Notes under the pieces: generated by a model | Databases searched by the model: none | The model's input: only the letters and a program-made list of their open reading frames with translations | What the model was told of the DNA's origin: nothing | Made by a program: the position numbers and the translations under genes | Assembly (NCBI GenBank): GCA_020466095.1 | Contig: CM035809.1 | Coordinates: 4,628,223-4,692,222 of the forward strand | Direction of reading: 5' to 3' | From: Chlorops oryzae | Lineage: Eukaryota; Arthropoda; Insecta; Diptera; Chloropidae | Length of the DNA stretch: 64,000 nt | Shown: piece by piece, positions 48,001 to 58,339 of the stretch | Layout of the letters: each line of letters opens with the position of its first letter | How positions within the stretch are numbered: position 1 is the first letter of the stretch

Positions 48001-51000
48001 TAAAATCATAAAGATTTCATATGCAACCCAATCTAGAGGAAGTCGTAAAGTTTACACAAAATTATAACAAAAACCATTGAGCTTAGTCTGCTTTAATTTT
48101 GTTTCTAGCTTCCAAGTGCATTGATTATCGAGCATATACGAGTATCATATCGTATCGTAACGTGTCATGTCGTGCCATAAGCATAACTATCCATTTCTAT
48201 CAACATTATCTTTTATATACATATTTATCAATTTTATCTCATCGTTTAGTCATGTATCTAAGAGCATTTTAACATTTTCAATCGTATCTTATGGGGCCAA
48301 ATCAACTGAATTGTATCCTAACATATTTTATGACACCATATGATACCATATCACATCGTAGCGTAAGATTTAATTCCAGATTGTATAATTTGCCACATCA
48401 TAACATAGAAAACCATGTCATATATTTCCATATCAATATACATATCATATCATATCAATATCATATCATAATCATTATCATATCATATCATATCATATCA
48501 TATCATATCATATCATATCATATCATATCATATCATATCATATCATATCATATCATATCATATCATATCATATCATATCATATCATATCATATCATATCA
48601 TATCATATCATATCATATCATATCATATCATATCATATCATATCATATCATATCATATCATATCATATCATATCATATCATATCATATCATATCATATCA
48701 TATCATATCATATCATATCATATCATATCATATCATATCATATCATATCATATCATATCATATCATATCATATCATATCATATCATATCATATCATATCA
48801 TATCATATCATATCATATCATATCATATCATATCATATCATATCATATCATATCATATCATATCATATCATATTCATATCATATCATATCATATCATATC
48901 ATATCATATCATATCATATCATATCATATCATATCATATCATATCATATCATATCATATCATATCATATCATATCATATCATATCATATCATATCATATC
49001 ATATCATATCATATCATATCATATCATATCATATCATATCATATCATATCATATCATAATATCATATCATATCATATCATTCATATCATATCATATCATA
49101 CATCATATCATATCATATCATATCATTCATATCATATCATATCATATCATATCATATCATATCATATCATATCATATCATCTCGCGATATATATTATGAC
49201 ATCTTATCATGTAATATTTTATGATATCATATCGTATCATATCAAAACCTAGACAACATATAAAATTAGTTCACGCTGGCAATATACCATAGTAGATCAT
49301 GCTATATCATATAAAATTCTTACATATTCCATCATATGTTACGGTATCATAAGATATGTTTACATATTCATGTTAACATATTCATATTCAGTTCATATTA
49401 ATATATATCATATCAAAGCATATGACTATTACCTTACCAAACCATTTCATATCAGATCATATCTTTTAATATGCTAAACTATCAACAATGTCAAACGATT
49501 AAAGGCTATAGCATCTGTTCACATATGTATATGGAGTGAGCTTGTTTTGAAATTGGTCTGATCACACTTATCATCTTAACATAAATTAATATGTCGTTTG
49601 GCGTGAGCAACCCAAGAACAAGAAAAAATTGTGATACGTAAATTCTTATGCCGCACAGTTGTAAACAAAAAAAAAAATCTTTTTTCAGACAAGATCATCA
49701 TTTACACCCGCCATACATTTGTTGCGAATTTCATGCTATTGTTAGGGAGTTCGCCATCGCCATTTACGTTCAAACAGATGGATAAATTGACAGATGGACA
49801 GGGATGTCCGAATCGACCCACTTTTCTGATACTGATCAATATTTGTATGTCTATCTGCACCAGCGGAGCCTAATTATTTCTAAAACATCTACACAATTGT
49901 TATCGTTAAGGCTGAGTACACAGGCGTAGGCAAGATTTAAAGAAAGAGGGGAAAATCTCACTAGTCAGCCAGACTCATCGACAAGAAAACGCACGTTATA
50001 CTAAATGCTGACGAAAGAAAAATTCCCCTCTCTCATCCCCCTGCATACGCCTGTGGCCTGTAGTATAAGAGTTCTTAATGGAAAAGCACGTCCGAAAATA
50101 AACAAAAAAAAATGCCCACGGAACCACTCACCTTTGGGTATGGTTGTGACATAATAGTAATATGACTTAATTTTCGGCTGCATTTTATATAAATCGGATA
50201 CGTAGAAATTTCCGGTGTACTCCTCGCACGTATCGTTCTGGCCCTCGCAAACGCCACATTTGTCTGCATTGCAAAGAAGGAAAGGAAAAACACATGAGAA
50301 GCGATGCTTTGTTTTTTTTTTTTTTTACTTTTATTTACGTAAAAGTCTTCGAGACTGATATACGTGAATATGTATGTATGTTTGTTTGCTTGAATATTTT
50401 TTATTTTTAGAACACATCTGAGAGCACGTTGTCTTTCGTTGCCATAATTCAAAATATGACTGACTCATGACGGCAACGGGTGGACGAACTTTGTGCTTAT
50501 TATTTTTTCGCCAAATTTTTCTTTGCTAAAAATGATTACAAAAAAAAAAAAAAAAAAATCTAATTTGGTTGTTTAAAAATATATTTACCCAATTTAGCGA
50601 TTGAATTGAGTTCATTGTCACAGCCAGCCGGCCGGCACATGCCATTGACGCATTTGTCAAAACTGTCAAACGAGCACGTGGTACCATCTTTGACCTTCTC
50701 GGAGAGCAGAAAGTAAGCACTGTTATCCTCGAGGCGGCAATACAGCTTGCATTTATCCCTTTGCGGTACTGTATAGAAGAAAGAATTGTTTAGAGTTTCT
50801 AAATCAAGGTTTATTTCTACAAAAAAAAAAAAGTTGAATAAAAACGATAAGGGTGTTATAGTCATCTAAGTCCAAAATTAATTTTCTTATGGAATCACAA
50901 ATTGTTTTTTCGAAATAGAAGGAGGAGAAAGAAGCTTCAAATATGAACCATTTTCTAATTTCGTACGACTTTTCCTGACTCCATGCCCAATTTATTCGAC

Positions 51001-54000
51001 CTTAGGGAGGATATCTACGATCTTGAAGTGCTTCCAATAAAATATATATCCTCAAAAAACTCCTAATTATAGATAATTCCTTAATATTTTTTTATGAACT
51101 TTTGCCCAAACACTCTGTAAATCCATGAAATTCAACCCCTTTAAACCATACATAGATAATCCAAAACTTTGAATTTTAATCCCCATAGGTTTAGGTACAC
51201 GTTCTTTAAACAATTTCCCAACGATAGCATTACTTACATCCATATTTAGGTACCCATTTAGCCGCTCGATCGATGCCCTTAATTTCGAAATTTCGTCCAT
51301 TCATATCGTAACATTGCTGCTCTCGCGAATCCAGCGCGCTAGGCGGACAGCTCTGCGTATTACAGGAACGATATTTCTTACGACTTCCAGCGCAATATTT
51401 TCCACCATTTTTCGGCGATGGATTATTGCATTCGCGTTGTGATTCCTGCACCCCGCCACCGCATGTTAAGCTACATTGTGTGAATGCACTCCAGGGACCC
51501 CAACCGCCGTTGATGATGTGACGGCTGTTACCCTCCCGCGGTACACATTCGCCTTTTTGGCACCAATGACGATTGCCATTGCAGGGTGTACCATCGGCCC
51601 AGGGTAAATTGCTCGACCGGCAATCGGAGAGATTGCTGTGTGCCTTACACCAGAGCCTCTTGCATTCGCCTTCCAGATAGCAATAGCGTGACTGATTACC
51701 ATGTATCAACTGACATTGATGGTCGAGCGAGTAAATTTCGCCAGGCAATTTCGTATTCGAATTCCTAATGAAATGCGTGGGCGTATCCTCCAGGCAGGTC
51801 TTGTCTTCTTTTCTAAGGTTTATTGAAAAAAAAAAAATAATAAAATAAATAATAATGAAATTATTCTAAAATTGGTCGAAAAATTTGTCACACTTACTCC
51901 AAAAATTCTGAGACATAATAACGCGAACAATCTGACCATGACCACGGATGGATATCATCGCCCATTATGCTCGACATAATGTGCATTTTTCTCTTTGTGC
52001 CGGGCTTATTGAAATGCTTGCAACGATCGTCGTCATCGTGGGGCATATTTAAGCTGAGAGTTTTTAAATTTCATTAAATATGTTTTTTTTTTTCTACAAA
52101 ATTTCACTTGATAAAAATTCCCCTTACATATGGCCTAACTCGTGCGCAATGGTAAAGGCTGCTGGCAACCCATTATCCTGCACGATCGAACACGAGTGAC
52201 GCTTGCAAACGGTGCCCAATTCAGCTAGCCCCAACGTATCACACTTTGTCTCACGTTCATTGTGACAAATTTGATCGCTATGATTCAAATTCAAATGGTC
52301 ATATGAACATATACATATATCGATATTGAATTAGAAGGGCCTTACCGTGTTATGAGCATTGCTGTATCATAGTGATAGCTATGATTAGCTAGGAAAGAAC
52401 AGAAGACCTTCAAAAGCTGCGAGGCGGTGAAAACTGCTGCGAATCAAAGCAAATGAATGAAATTAATTTTTTTCTCTTTTCTGCTGTAAACTCTATCCAC
52501 AAATCTCACCTTTTCGCCGACCGGTGCGTGCAGCCGTTATATCGTCACTTAAGATAAGAATATTCGCTACTGAAATGTAAATTGAATTCCCAATGCTCGC
52601 ATCCGAGAATATATTCGACACAATCGAGAGCAATGTTAGAATGTACGGCTTCAAGTCGCCCCTATGGAATTTACTCATCGTCCGATCGACGGCGACAAGC
52701 ACTTCCATCGTGAATATATGATCGTCATCGTAATCGCGTTTCCGTCGTTTCAACTTCGATTGGACATTCTCCTCGAGCACCTGTAAATCGAGTTCCATTT
52801 CCATTCCTAAACTCGAACCGGGAACGGCATGTCTTGGATTGCGTTTCGAGTGACGCCAGACTTTATGCAAAATATCAGCGGAAACGTCATCGTTCAAGCT
52901 CGTTTGATTGACGGGTTGTATGAGCAGAGAGCCGAAGCTCGTTTTTATGTAGCCAGTCTAAATGAGAAATGAATTTCTGAGTTCCTCAACTTTTTTTCAA
53001 TTTTTATTTCCGTTTTAGTTACCATTCCGTTGCACAGTGAGACTGCCACTGCCGACTGATCGTCGCCCTGTACAAAGCCTTTATAATAACAGCCCAAATA
53101 ATGCCCTTCCTCCTCGTCTTCCTCTTCGGTTCTGTTGTTCAAAATTCGTATTACCTATGGGCAAAGTATCTTTATGGTATGACGTCACTATCAATGAGTA
53201 GGGCAACAGGAAATATTAAAATTCAGCACCCAAAAGTATGCATATAATAATTGATAATATATTTCCAATGATGAGATCGGTTCGTTCCAGAAGCTATGTT
53301 CATTTAAACATATCTTAAACCAGATTTTTAAAACGTCCTCGGATATTCTTTAAGCCTTAATTAAGGTCCTTTGACAAACACTTGGATGGTTGGTTGGTTA
53401 GTGTGGCTACCACCAAGGGTGATCGATCCACTTAGGCATCACATGGGCGCGTTGTGATACCACGGAAAATGGGAAAACAAAGAAAAACAGAAAACAGAAA
53501 CATCCACGAGCTGATAGTTGAATCTAGAGCCTCTCTCGCATCGTAAGTTAGTATCTCAACCAACTACGCCACGGATTCCGACTTAAAAAACACTTATTTA
53601 TGTATGCTAGAGTGGCCTTCACCTAGGCCGTATACCGTCTCGTTGTGATACCACGAGAGGTTTTTCTTGCATGCGATTTCGCCTGTGCCGGGAATCGAAC
53701 CATGAACCCTTAGATCAAGAGCATAGCACGCATCCCTTATGCTATCTCAGAACCACTGACAAACGCTTAATATGACATAATTTTGTTTTTAAAATATTCC
53801 AATGCATACTTTAAGGTGTTGAATTGAAAGATTTTCTGCTGTCCTATTGATGAGACTCACTCTAAATGTTTTCGGTGGTATGAATGATGTATCTTGATGC
53901 AAAACCAAATGCAAACGCCGCCCAAATGTATCTAAGAAATATTCGGGATGTGGATCCCAGATTTGACTAGACTTACTACGATATGTACCGGTGACGCTAA

Positions 54001-54616
54001 ATGCTGAAAAGTAACCTAATGAAATAATAAAGGGAAAAAGTCACAAGATTAGCAGTCCATGTCCGACTTCATCCGAATAGTCTACCTTTCTTTGTGCTGT
54101 GGTTCCTCTTCGACTCGTACAGTAAATCGTCATCGTTCAAACTAAAATTATCGACCTTAACTGGCTTAACATAATCACTGGTCATATCGTCAGGAATGCT
54201 GGCATTGATATCGTCAATTTCGTTCTCGATATCATCTGTAAGGTGAAATGTGCTTAAAGAATTCTATTCCCGAAACCATTGTGGCTTTCAATTGATCTCT
54301 TACCTTCAGCACCCCATTCTTCGTCGCCTATAAACGAATGATTCACATATTCTGGTGTTATATCCGATAAATCGATTTGTTGCGGCGTCGTTGGCGTATC
54401 GTAATTTGTAAAATTTTTTATTAACTCATCATAGGCTAATGTACTACTTCTGGTCGCTTCCGTACTATTACTAGTGATACTGATGGCATTATTACTATCT
54501 TTAAAAATATTCTTATCACCGCCAGCAGATACCAATAGGAATATGATTAGACCCAGTAATAGTAGCAGGCAGGTGGATGCTATTAGAAAAGCGTTCTGTT
54601 TCCAGTGTGTCGACAT
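40686..54616 (-). CDS. AdamTS-A: ADAMTS metalloprotease with GON domain
   Basis: Nineteen minus-strand coding exons joined with consistent phase: 54616-54304, 54235-54086, 54015-53861, 53154-53023, 52957-52510, 52436-52346, 52277-52128, 52053-51898, 51812-51238, 50768-50589, 50263-50132, 44869-44643, 44578-44295, 44247-44022, 43954-43796, 43716-43534, 42528-42166, 42098-41475 and 40781-40686 (TGA). The product is about 1547 residues: hydrophobic N-terminal segment, M12B propeptide, RRKR furin site (~322), reprolysin domain with HELGH (~475), disintegrin-like, TSP1, Cys-rich and spacer regions, further TSP1 repeats and a GON domain. GON is found in the GON-1/ADAMTS9/ADAMTS20 branch, whose fly member is AdamTS-A. 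It cleaves extracellular matrix, so it acts at the cell surface or outside. The ATG at 54616 (AAAATG) is the first methionine. The frame is open upstream to an acceptor at 54673, so a longer N terminus is possible. The least certain junction is 44247/44295. Confidence 0.9.
40859..41178. repeat. Dispersed repeat flanked by an ~80-bp direct duplication
   Basis: The segment GATATCATGGAAATAACAG to TTTTCGATAGTAG occurs at 40859-40934 and again at 41098-41173. Between the copies lies a near-identical copy of the dispersed repeat seen at 19050-19205. The whole block sits in the last AdamTS-A intron. Confidence 0.85.
42166..44247 (-). other. AdamTS-A: AdamTS-A C-terminal TSP1-repeat exons
   Basis: Exons 44247-44022, 43954-43796, 43716-43534 and 42528-42166 carry at least four TSP1-type modules, several split by phase-0 introns: [44 protein letters not shown] and [13 protein letters not shown]. 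The start of the first exon is uncertain. Phase requires an acceptor at 44248 (GAGAGAG), giving an intron of only 47 bp; nearer AG sites would break the frame. Confidence 0.8.
42977..43179. mobile_element. 203-bp TA-flanked MITE with CACAGAGAAAAAAATA ends
   Basis: CACAGAGAAAAAAATA opens the element and its reverse complement closes it, with TA on both sides (42975-42976, 43180-43181). The interior repeats AACGCTCTTG-like words. It lies in the AdamTS-A intron between 42529 and 43533. Confidence 0.78.
44295..44869 (-). other. AdamTS-A: AdamTS-A spacer domain exons
   Basis: Exons 44869-44643 and 44578-44295. The spacer begins [20 protein letters not shown] and contains [11 protein letters not shown] and AGVTFEYNG, as in other ADAMTS spacers. 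The second exon finishes the spacer and starts the C-terminal TSP1 series ([15 protein letters not shown]). The 5.3-kb intron before 44869 is the largest in the gene and carries the CATAT satellite. Confidence 0.85.
45060..45540 (-). mobile_element. Diverged copy of the GTATGAGAGG/CAGGGTGT element
   Basis: On the minus strand this shares several blocks, in order, with the plus-strand copy at 59586-60010: AGGGTGT, GTCGTATGAGAG, GTATGAAAAA(A/G)GTCTTATTA, TTTTTTTCCGAATCTGC and TTTAAAACCG. The block TAACTCCTCA(A/G)GG.TACATTT near 45470 also matches 15940. It lies inside the largest AdamTS-A intron. End points are approximate. Confidence 0.6.
46640..48100 (-). other. AdamTS-A intron sequence, no exon seen
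   Basis: AT-rich intron DNA. A segment near 46660 (AAATTTAGCACCCATAAGTATGCA) resembles the end of the element at 53185-53855, so part is repeat-derived. No exon with splice sites and conserved residues was found. Confidence 0.4.
48426..49190. repeat. CATAT pentanucleotide satellite
   Basis: More than 130 tandem copies of a 5-bp unit (CATAT, equivalently TATCA) with only a few slips near 48873, 49058, 49080, 49100 and 49127. Diverged versions of the same pentamer extend from about 48130 to 49450. It lies in the 5.3-kb intron of AdamTS-A. The open frame reading ISYHI repeats is a by-product of the period. Confidence 0.98.
49919..50055. mobile_element. 137-bp MITE with CACAGGCGTA ends
   Basis: CACAGGCGTAGGCAAG at the left is matched by reversed CACAGGCGTATGCAGG at the right. 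The similarity continues through AGAGGGGAA on both sides. The end type resembles hAT MITEs, but I could not find a convincing 8-bp duplication. It ends about 75 bp from an AdamTS-A exon. Confidence 0.6.
50132..51812 (-). other. AdamTS-A: AdamTS-A disintegrin-like, central TSP1 and Cys-rich exons
   Basis: Exon 51812-51238 encodes the disintegrin-like region and the central thrombospondin repeat ([19 protein letters not shown]). Exons 50768-50589 and 50263-50132 encode the Cys-rich region, with DKCKLYCR and [13 protein letters not shown]. The junctions are phases 2, 1 and 1 and join without a frame break. Confidence 0.87.
51898..52957 (-). other. AdamTS-A: AdamTS-A reprolysin (M12B) catalytic domain
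   Basis: Exons 52957-52510 (second half), 52436-52346, 52277-52128 and 52053-51898. The zinc site [14 protein letters not shown] is split by a phase-2 intron (CAT AT / C). The Met-turn region reads [12 protein letters not shown]. All three zinc histidines and the catalytic glutamate are present, so an active enzyme is expected. The acceptor at 52437 is a NAGNAG (GCAGCAG), so a one-residue splice variant is possible. Confidence 0.88.
53386..53582 (-). repeat. tRNA-derived SINE, same family as 63355-63556
   Basis: On the minus strand it starts GTGGCGTAGTTGGTTGAGAT (A-box-like), has a degraded B box (ATTCAACTATC), then CGTGGATGTTTCTG, GTTTTCCCATT and CGTGGTATCACAACG. It ends with an AACC tail. 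Its body matches the minus-strand copy at 63355-63556. Confidence 0.8.
53610..53755 (-). repeat. Second tRNA-derived SINE type sharing the same core
   Basis: On the minus strand the head GATAGCATAAGGGATGCG and a canonical B box (GGTTCGATTCC) are tRNA-like but differ from the neighbouring SINE. Its 3' part contains CGTGGTATCACAACG, the core shared with the 53386-53582 copy, then GACGGTATACGGCCTAGG. No complete tRNA cloverleaf is present. Confidence 0.75.
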
Positions 54617-54672
54617 TTTGCTGCATTTACGTTTGTAAAACCACCACTCGCAGGTTTTCTTTAGCACAAGCT
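54304..54672 (-). other. AdamTS-A: AdamTS-A first coding exon: signal or signal-anchor segment
   Basis: The exon runs from an acceptor (TCATTTCAG) at 54673 to the donor AAG/gtaaga at 54304. After MSTHWKQN comes a 23-residue hydrophobic run ([20 protein letters not shown]), then an acidic, Ser/Thr/Asn-rich stretch. With only eight residues before the hydrophobic run it reads as a signal peptide or type II anchor. If translation began in an upstream exon, the added residues (LVLKKTCEWWFYKRKCSK) would be a basic, Cys-containing cytoplasmic tail, favouring an anchor. Confidence 0.75.
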
Positions 54673-57600
54673 GAAATGAGAGAAAAGAAATCGTCAGTTG
54701 GGATTTGAATTTATCAAGGTAATTTTTTTAAGAAATTAAATAATTATTAATTTTTTTTTTTAAACTAGTTAACAATTCGTCGGTGTGAACTTAGTTATGA
54801 AGTTTTAGGGGAAAAGTACCGCAAATACATATCAAACATTCAAGGCGGAGCGAAGGTGATCGTATTAATTTTGAGATCGTAAATATTCACTAAGGGACGG
54901 GAGAAAGAATGGGAAAAGGGAGAAGGGAGAACAGAAGCCGAAAAAGGGAGAGTGAGACAGAGGGGGTCAAGAGGGAGCAGAGAGGGAGCAGAGAGGGAGC
55001 AGAGAGGGAGCAGAGAGGGAGCAGAGAGGGAGCAGAGAGGGAGCAGAGGGGAGCAGGGAGCAGAGAGGGAGCAGAGAGGGAGAGAGAGAGCGAGAGAGCA
55101 GAGAGGGAGCAGAGAGGAAGCAGAGAGGGAGCAGAGAGGAGCAGAGAGGGAGCAGAGCGAAAGCAGAGAGGGAGAGAGAGGAAGCAGAAAAGGAGCAGGG
55201 AGGGAGAAGAGGGTAAGAAGAGTAGAGGGGGTGGGAGGAGGAAGAGGAGGAAGAGGAGGAAGAGGAGGTGACGCATAGGGTATGCAGAAGGCGTGTAGAG
55301 GGGCAGAAGGGGAAGAAGTGATAGAGGGGGTTTGATATAGGGGAAAAACCACCCAAACTTTAAAAAAACATTAAAAGACGTGCAGCCAAAAGTTCATTTT
55401 GTTGATTCAAACTCCCTCCCAAAATGTGAAGAATTACAAAAACCCCACAAGAAGTCATGCTCGAGTGGGGCTTTTGGTCTTTTTTGAGGTTGTTGGTTAA
55501 ACCTAGACCCGACGAAAACATATAGTAGAGTCCACTAGGAGAGATGGACAGCAGTACCTAAGTAAAATAAGTAAGTAAACACATATGTAGTAAGAATAGT
55601 AAGACTCCTTGATCAGAATTCAGAATTCAGATCAGATTCTCTGCACTCTACACTATTTTCTCTACGTAAAAAACTCTATAGTATATTTCAGGCTTAAGAC
55701 ATAAGGCCAAGAACATACCAGTCAGTGATTACAAGAAAGGAAAGGAGGACCTGTTAGACCTCACGTCAATTGCAGAGGGTTATTTAAATCAAAATTAAGT
55801 CGAAGCAATTTAAAAGGAATTATTTATTTTTACTGATTTTTAAATAAAATAAAAATGCAAAGATCAGTATGTTTTTTAAATTGAGATTTAAGATCTGTGA
55901 ACATAACTTTCAAATCTCTTTGGTAACTTAGGTTGGTGAACCTTATGATTAACAACGATTTTAAAGCATAAGCTTCAATTTTCTCTCAATCCGAACAGCA
56001 TTTTCTGACTTTATCTTAGAAAAAGCCTCGAGTAACCCCTCAATTTAATTAAAAAAAACAAATTATTTTTTAAAAAGCTTCCAGCTTCAGTTCATTGTTC
56101 AAACAACTCACCCAGCCAACAAGCCGTAATGATTACTCTTCTGTCAAATGTTGACATAAAGTGAGACGTTATACCCAAACGCAATTAGCCCCTGCTCAAC
56201 AACTATGAACCCTTCATTTACGTCAACGTAATACTCGAAATCTCTTCATCAATGTAATTACACAATTGAGTGTCCCAAAGTCAAATTGAAGTGCCCCGAA
56301 ACCGAAGGAGGATATCTCATTAAATAAACCAATTATGCTGCTCACAAAAATTGTTCAAGACATAACCACTTCATTATATTCATCATTGTCATCATCATGA
56401 TCATCATGATCATTGAGCAGGTGTTTTATTATGTAGAGAAAAAATCAAAATTGACGGACGGATATGAGTTGTCGAAGCTCGTCAATTTCCGTGTACATTT
56501 TCGGTTTCGACGATACTAATCATTTCGGCAAATACTTTGAACTATTGTCAATTCATTCAATACATCAAAAAATGAATGACCAAAAAGCACCTTTTTTTTG
56601 TTTTCTCTCCAGCGTAAAAAGTCAGCCTACGCAAACGTCAAACTTCGGCATTCGGCGAGTGAAGCATTTTCTGACCGCAGGCTAGACTATAAATCCCCGA
56701 AAACATCTCAGACAGTTTGTCGACTTTGGTATGAAAACAAAACTGGTCAAAAAGCGAAACAGCGAACGGGAGAAAACGAACAAAAGCAAAGGCAATAAAA
56801 GTGTAAATAAAGAAGCAAAAAAAAAAAAAAAAAATTGTAAAAAATAAGAAAAAATAAATAATAACATCTCAACAAGCATAAATTAGAATTTTAAATTACG
56901 CCAAACAGGTTCACGCGGCGCGATAAAACCTCAAGCATGCCGGTGCGTGCGAGCGCCAAAGCGAGGAGACGAAAACGGCTTAGCCGAAAATTGTGTCGAT
57001 TAGTCGGTCAATAAGTCAGTCGAGCAAGTAGGCAGTTTGGCGTTCTGTCGATCGGTAGTAAGCAGGTACCTATGTACACATGTATGTAAGTAGGCACGGG
57101 AAGCTAAGCAAACAAATTGTTGAGTAAGACCGAGAGAAACTTTTAAATATTTATAAAGTCGTTAGCTGCGGGGCAGCAAGTTAATGCGAGAGCATTTAAT
57201 TGAAGTCATTAAGAAATTGGCAATTCGATGGCGATGGGAATTTTATTGACAGCAATAGTTTGTAGCATAACAGCACTTAGATATGAGATAAACGCTCCCC
57301 GTTCGGACTGGAGGTGTGTGTATGCACACACAGCATACGGCATTAATCGAGTAATTTCACATTATGCGAACGAAACTATGCCTAAACATAAACAAATTTT
57401 GTACAAATTGACTGCGAATAACACACCTCAGAGTATGGACTTTATTTTTAAATTTTCTTGCTTTTTTTTTTGCCTACGGCAATTAAAATATTTGAACAAA
57501 CGATTAAAATGATATTTTGATCGGGTTCAGTTTAATTGGCAATAATGATTTAGTAGCAATAAAGTGAGGTTCTTTGGTCGGCCTTTAATTGGCAGGAAAG

Positions 57601-57910
57601 GACTCTGAATAGAACATTAAATTATCATCACGATAAAACCACATTGAGGCACCTCGCTCGTGCACGCTCAATGCTGATCTTTACCAACTGAGTAGACGCT
57701 CCAGATAACCAAGGACTGACTCAGTTAGACGCACCTCACTCGTGCTCATCGTTAGTAACAAAGCTGAGCCTCGGACTAACCACGCTAAATTGCGCACTCT
57801 GCCCTCCCTTCGAGTGAAAAAAAATCACCAGCAGCCGAGTGTCTTTATTTGAGGCATATTAAAGCTGCTGTATATAGTATCTCTGTAAAAGTAGCTATAT
57901 AATTCAAAAT
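54673..57910. other. Upstream or first intron of AdamTS-A, no coding exon found
   Basis: Apart from the polypurine tract, no supported exon. A segment near 55640-55700 (GCACTCTACACTATTTTCTC) recurs at 43295-43345, marking a dispersed repeat. The stretch 56900-57200 is relatively GC-rich and could contain the promoter or a leader exon of AdamTS-A, but I see no decisive motif. Confidence 0.4.
54893..55330. repeat. Polypurine tract with an 11-bp GAGGGAGCAGA repeat
   Basis: About 440 bp of nearly pure G/A on the plus strand. The core 54970-55160 repeats GAGGGAGCAGA with small slips. The mirror-like purine bias permits triplex (H-DNA) folding. The long Ser/Pro/Leu or Arg/Glu/Gly frames across it are composition artefacts. 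Confidence 0.9.
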
Positions 57911-57913
57911 TAA

Positions 57914-58335
57914 AGGCTTGTTCAGACGCTACGTGTTTCAGCTCTCATTCGTGTTTCGGGGCCGCAACAAGAACCAAACACTTGTTTCGCCATACAAATT
58001 TTGACATCCGAAACACTTTAAAACTACGTGTTTCAGATCGAAACAAGTAGCGAAACAAGTAAAAATTGCTATCATCCCTAATTTAATCGATTGTTATCGG
58101 GAAAAAATTAAAGAGCAAAAGAAAAATTACTATACATGCGATCTAAATTCATTCACATTTCTCTTCCACTTTCAAAGCGAGCAAGAATGGCTATTTCCAA
58201 ACATTTTGAAAAACAAATAAGACGAAAAAGAGGAAAACGAAACACGAATGACTACTCGTACGTCTGAACGAGTAGTTTCGCATTCGTGTTTCACGAAACG
58301 AAACGCATGTTTCGGAGCTCCGTCTGAACAAGCCT
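57914..58335. mobile_element. 422-bp MITE with AGGCTTGTTCAGACG ends
   Basis: AGGCTTGTTCAGACG opens and its reverse complement closes the element. TAA flanks both sides (57911-57913, 58336-58338), a 3-bp target fitting PIF/Harbinger. The interior has several GAAACACGAATG-type words on both strands, extending the fold. No transposase. Confidence 0.78.
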
Positions 58336-58339
58336 TAAG

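Larger units (their letters stand above)
53185..53855. mobile_element. Intronic element with ~65-bp imperfect inverted ends carrying two SINEs
   Basis: The left end (TCAATGAGTAGGGCAACAGG to AAAGTATGCAT) and the reversed right end (TCATCAATAGGACAGCAG to AAAGTATGCAT) are imperfect inverted repeats of about 65 bp. The element nearly fills the AdamTS-A intron 53155-53860. Two minus-strand SINEs are nested within it. No target duplication was resolved. Confidence 0.55.
52510..54235 (-). other. AdamTS-A: AdamTS-A propeptide exons and furin site
   Basis: Exons 54235-54086, 54015-53861, 53154-53023 and the first half of 52957-52510. The propeptide shows the usual M12B features: [19 protein letters not shown] and AVSLCNGM (the likely cysteine-switch region), then a G.I.T..G..LI.PV strand. 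The prodomain ends at KLKRRKRD, a furin consensus, directly before the protease core ([13 protein letters not shown]). Confidence 0.85.

Noticed and set aside
48291..49199. 302-residue open frame of ISYHI repeats
   Set aside because: It is the translation of a CATAT pentanucleotide array; a 15-bp period keeps any frame open. It has no other coding sign and lies in an AdamTS-A intron on the opposite strand.
54840..55356. Ser/Leu/Pro-rich and Arg/Glu/Gly-rich frames of 110-170 residues
   Set aside because: All come from one polypurine repeat read in different frames; composition alone explains them.
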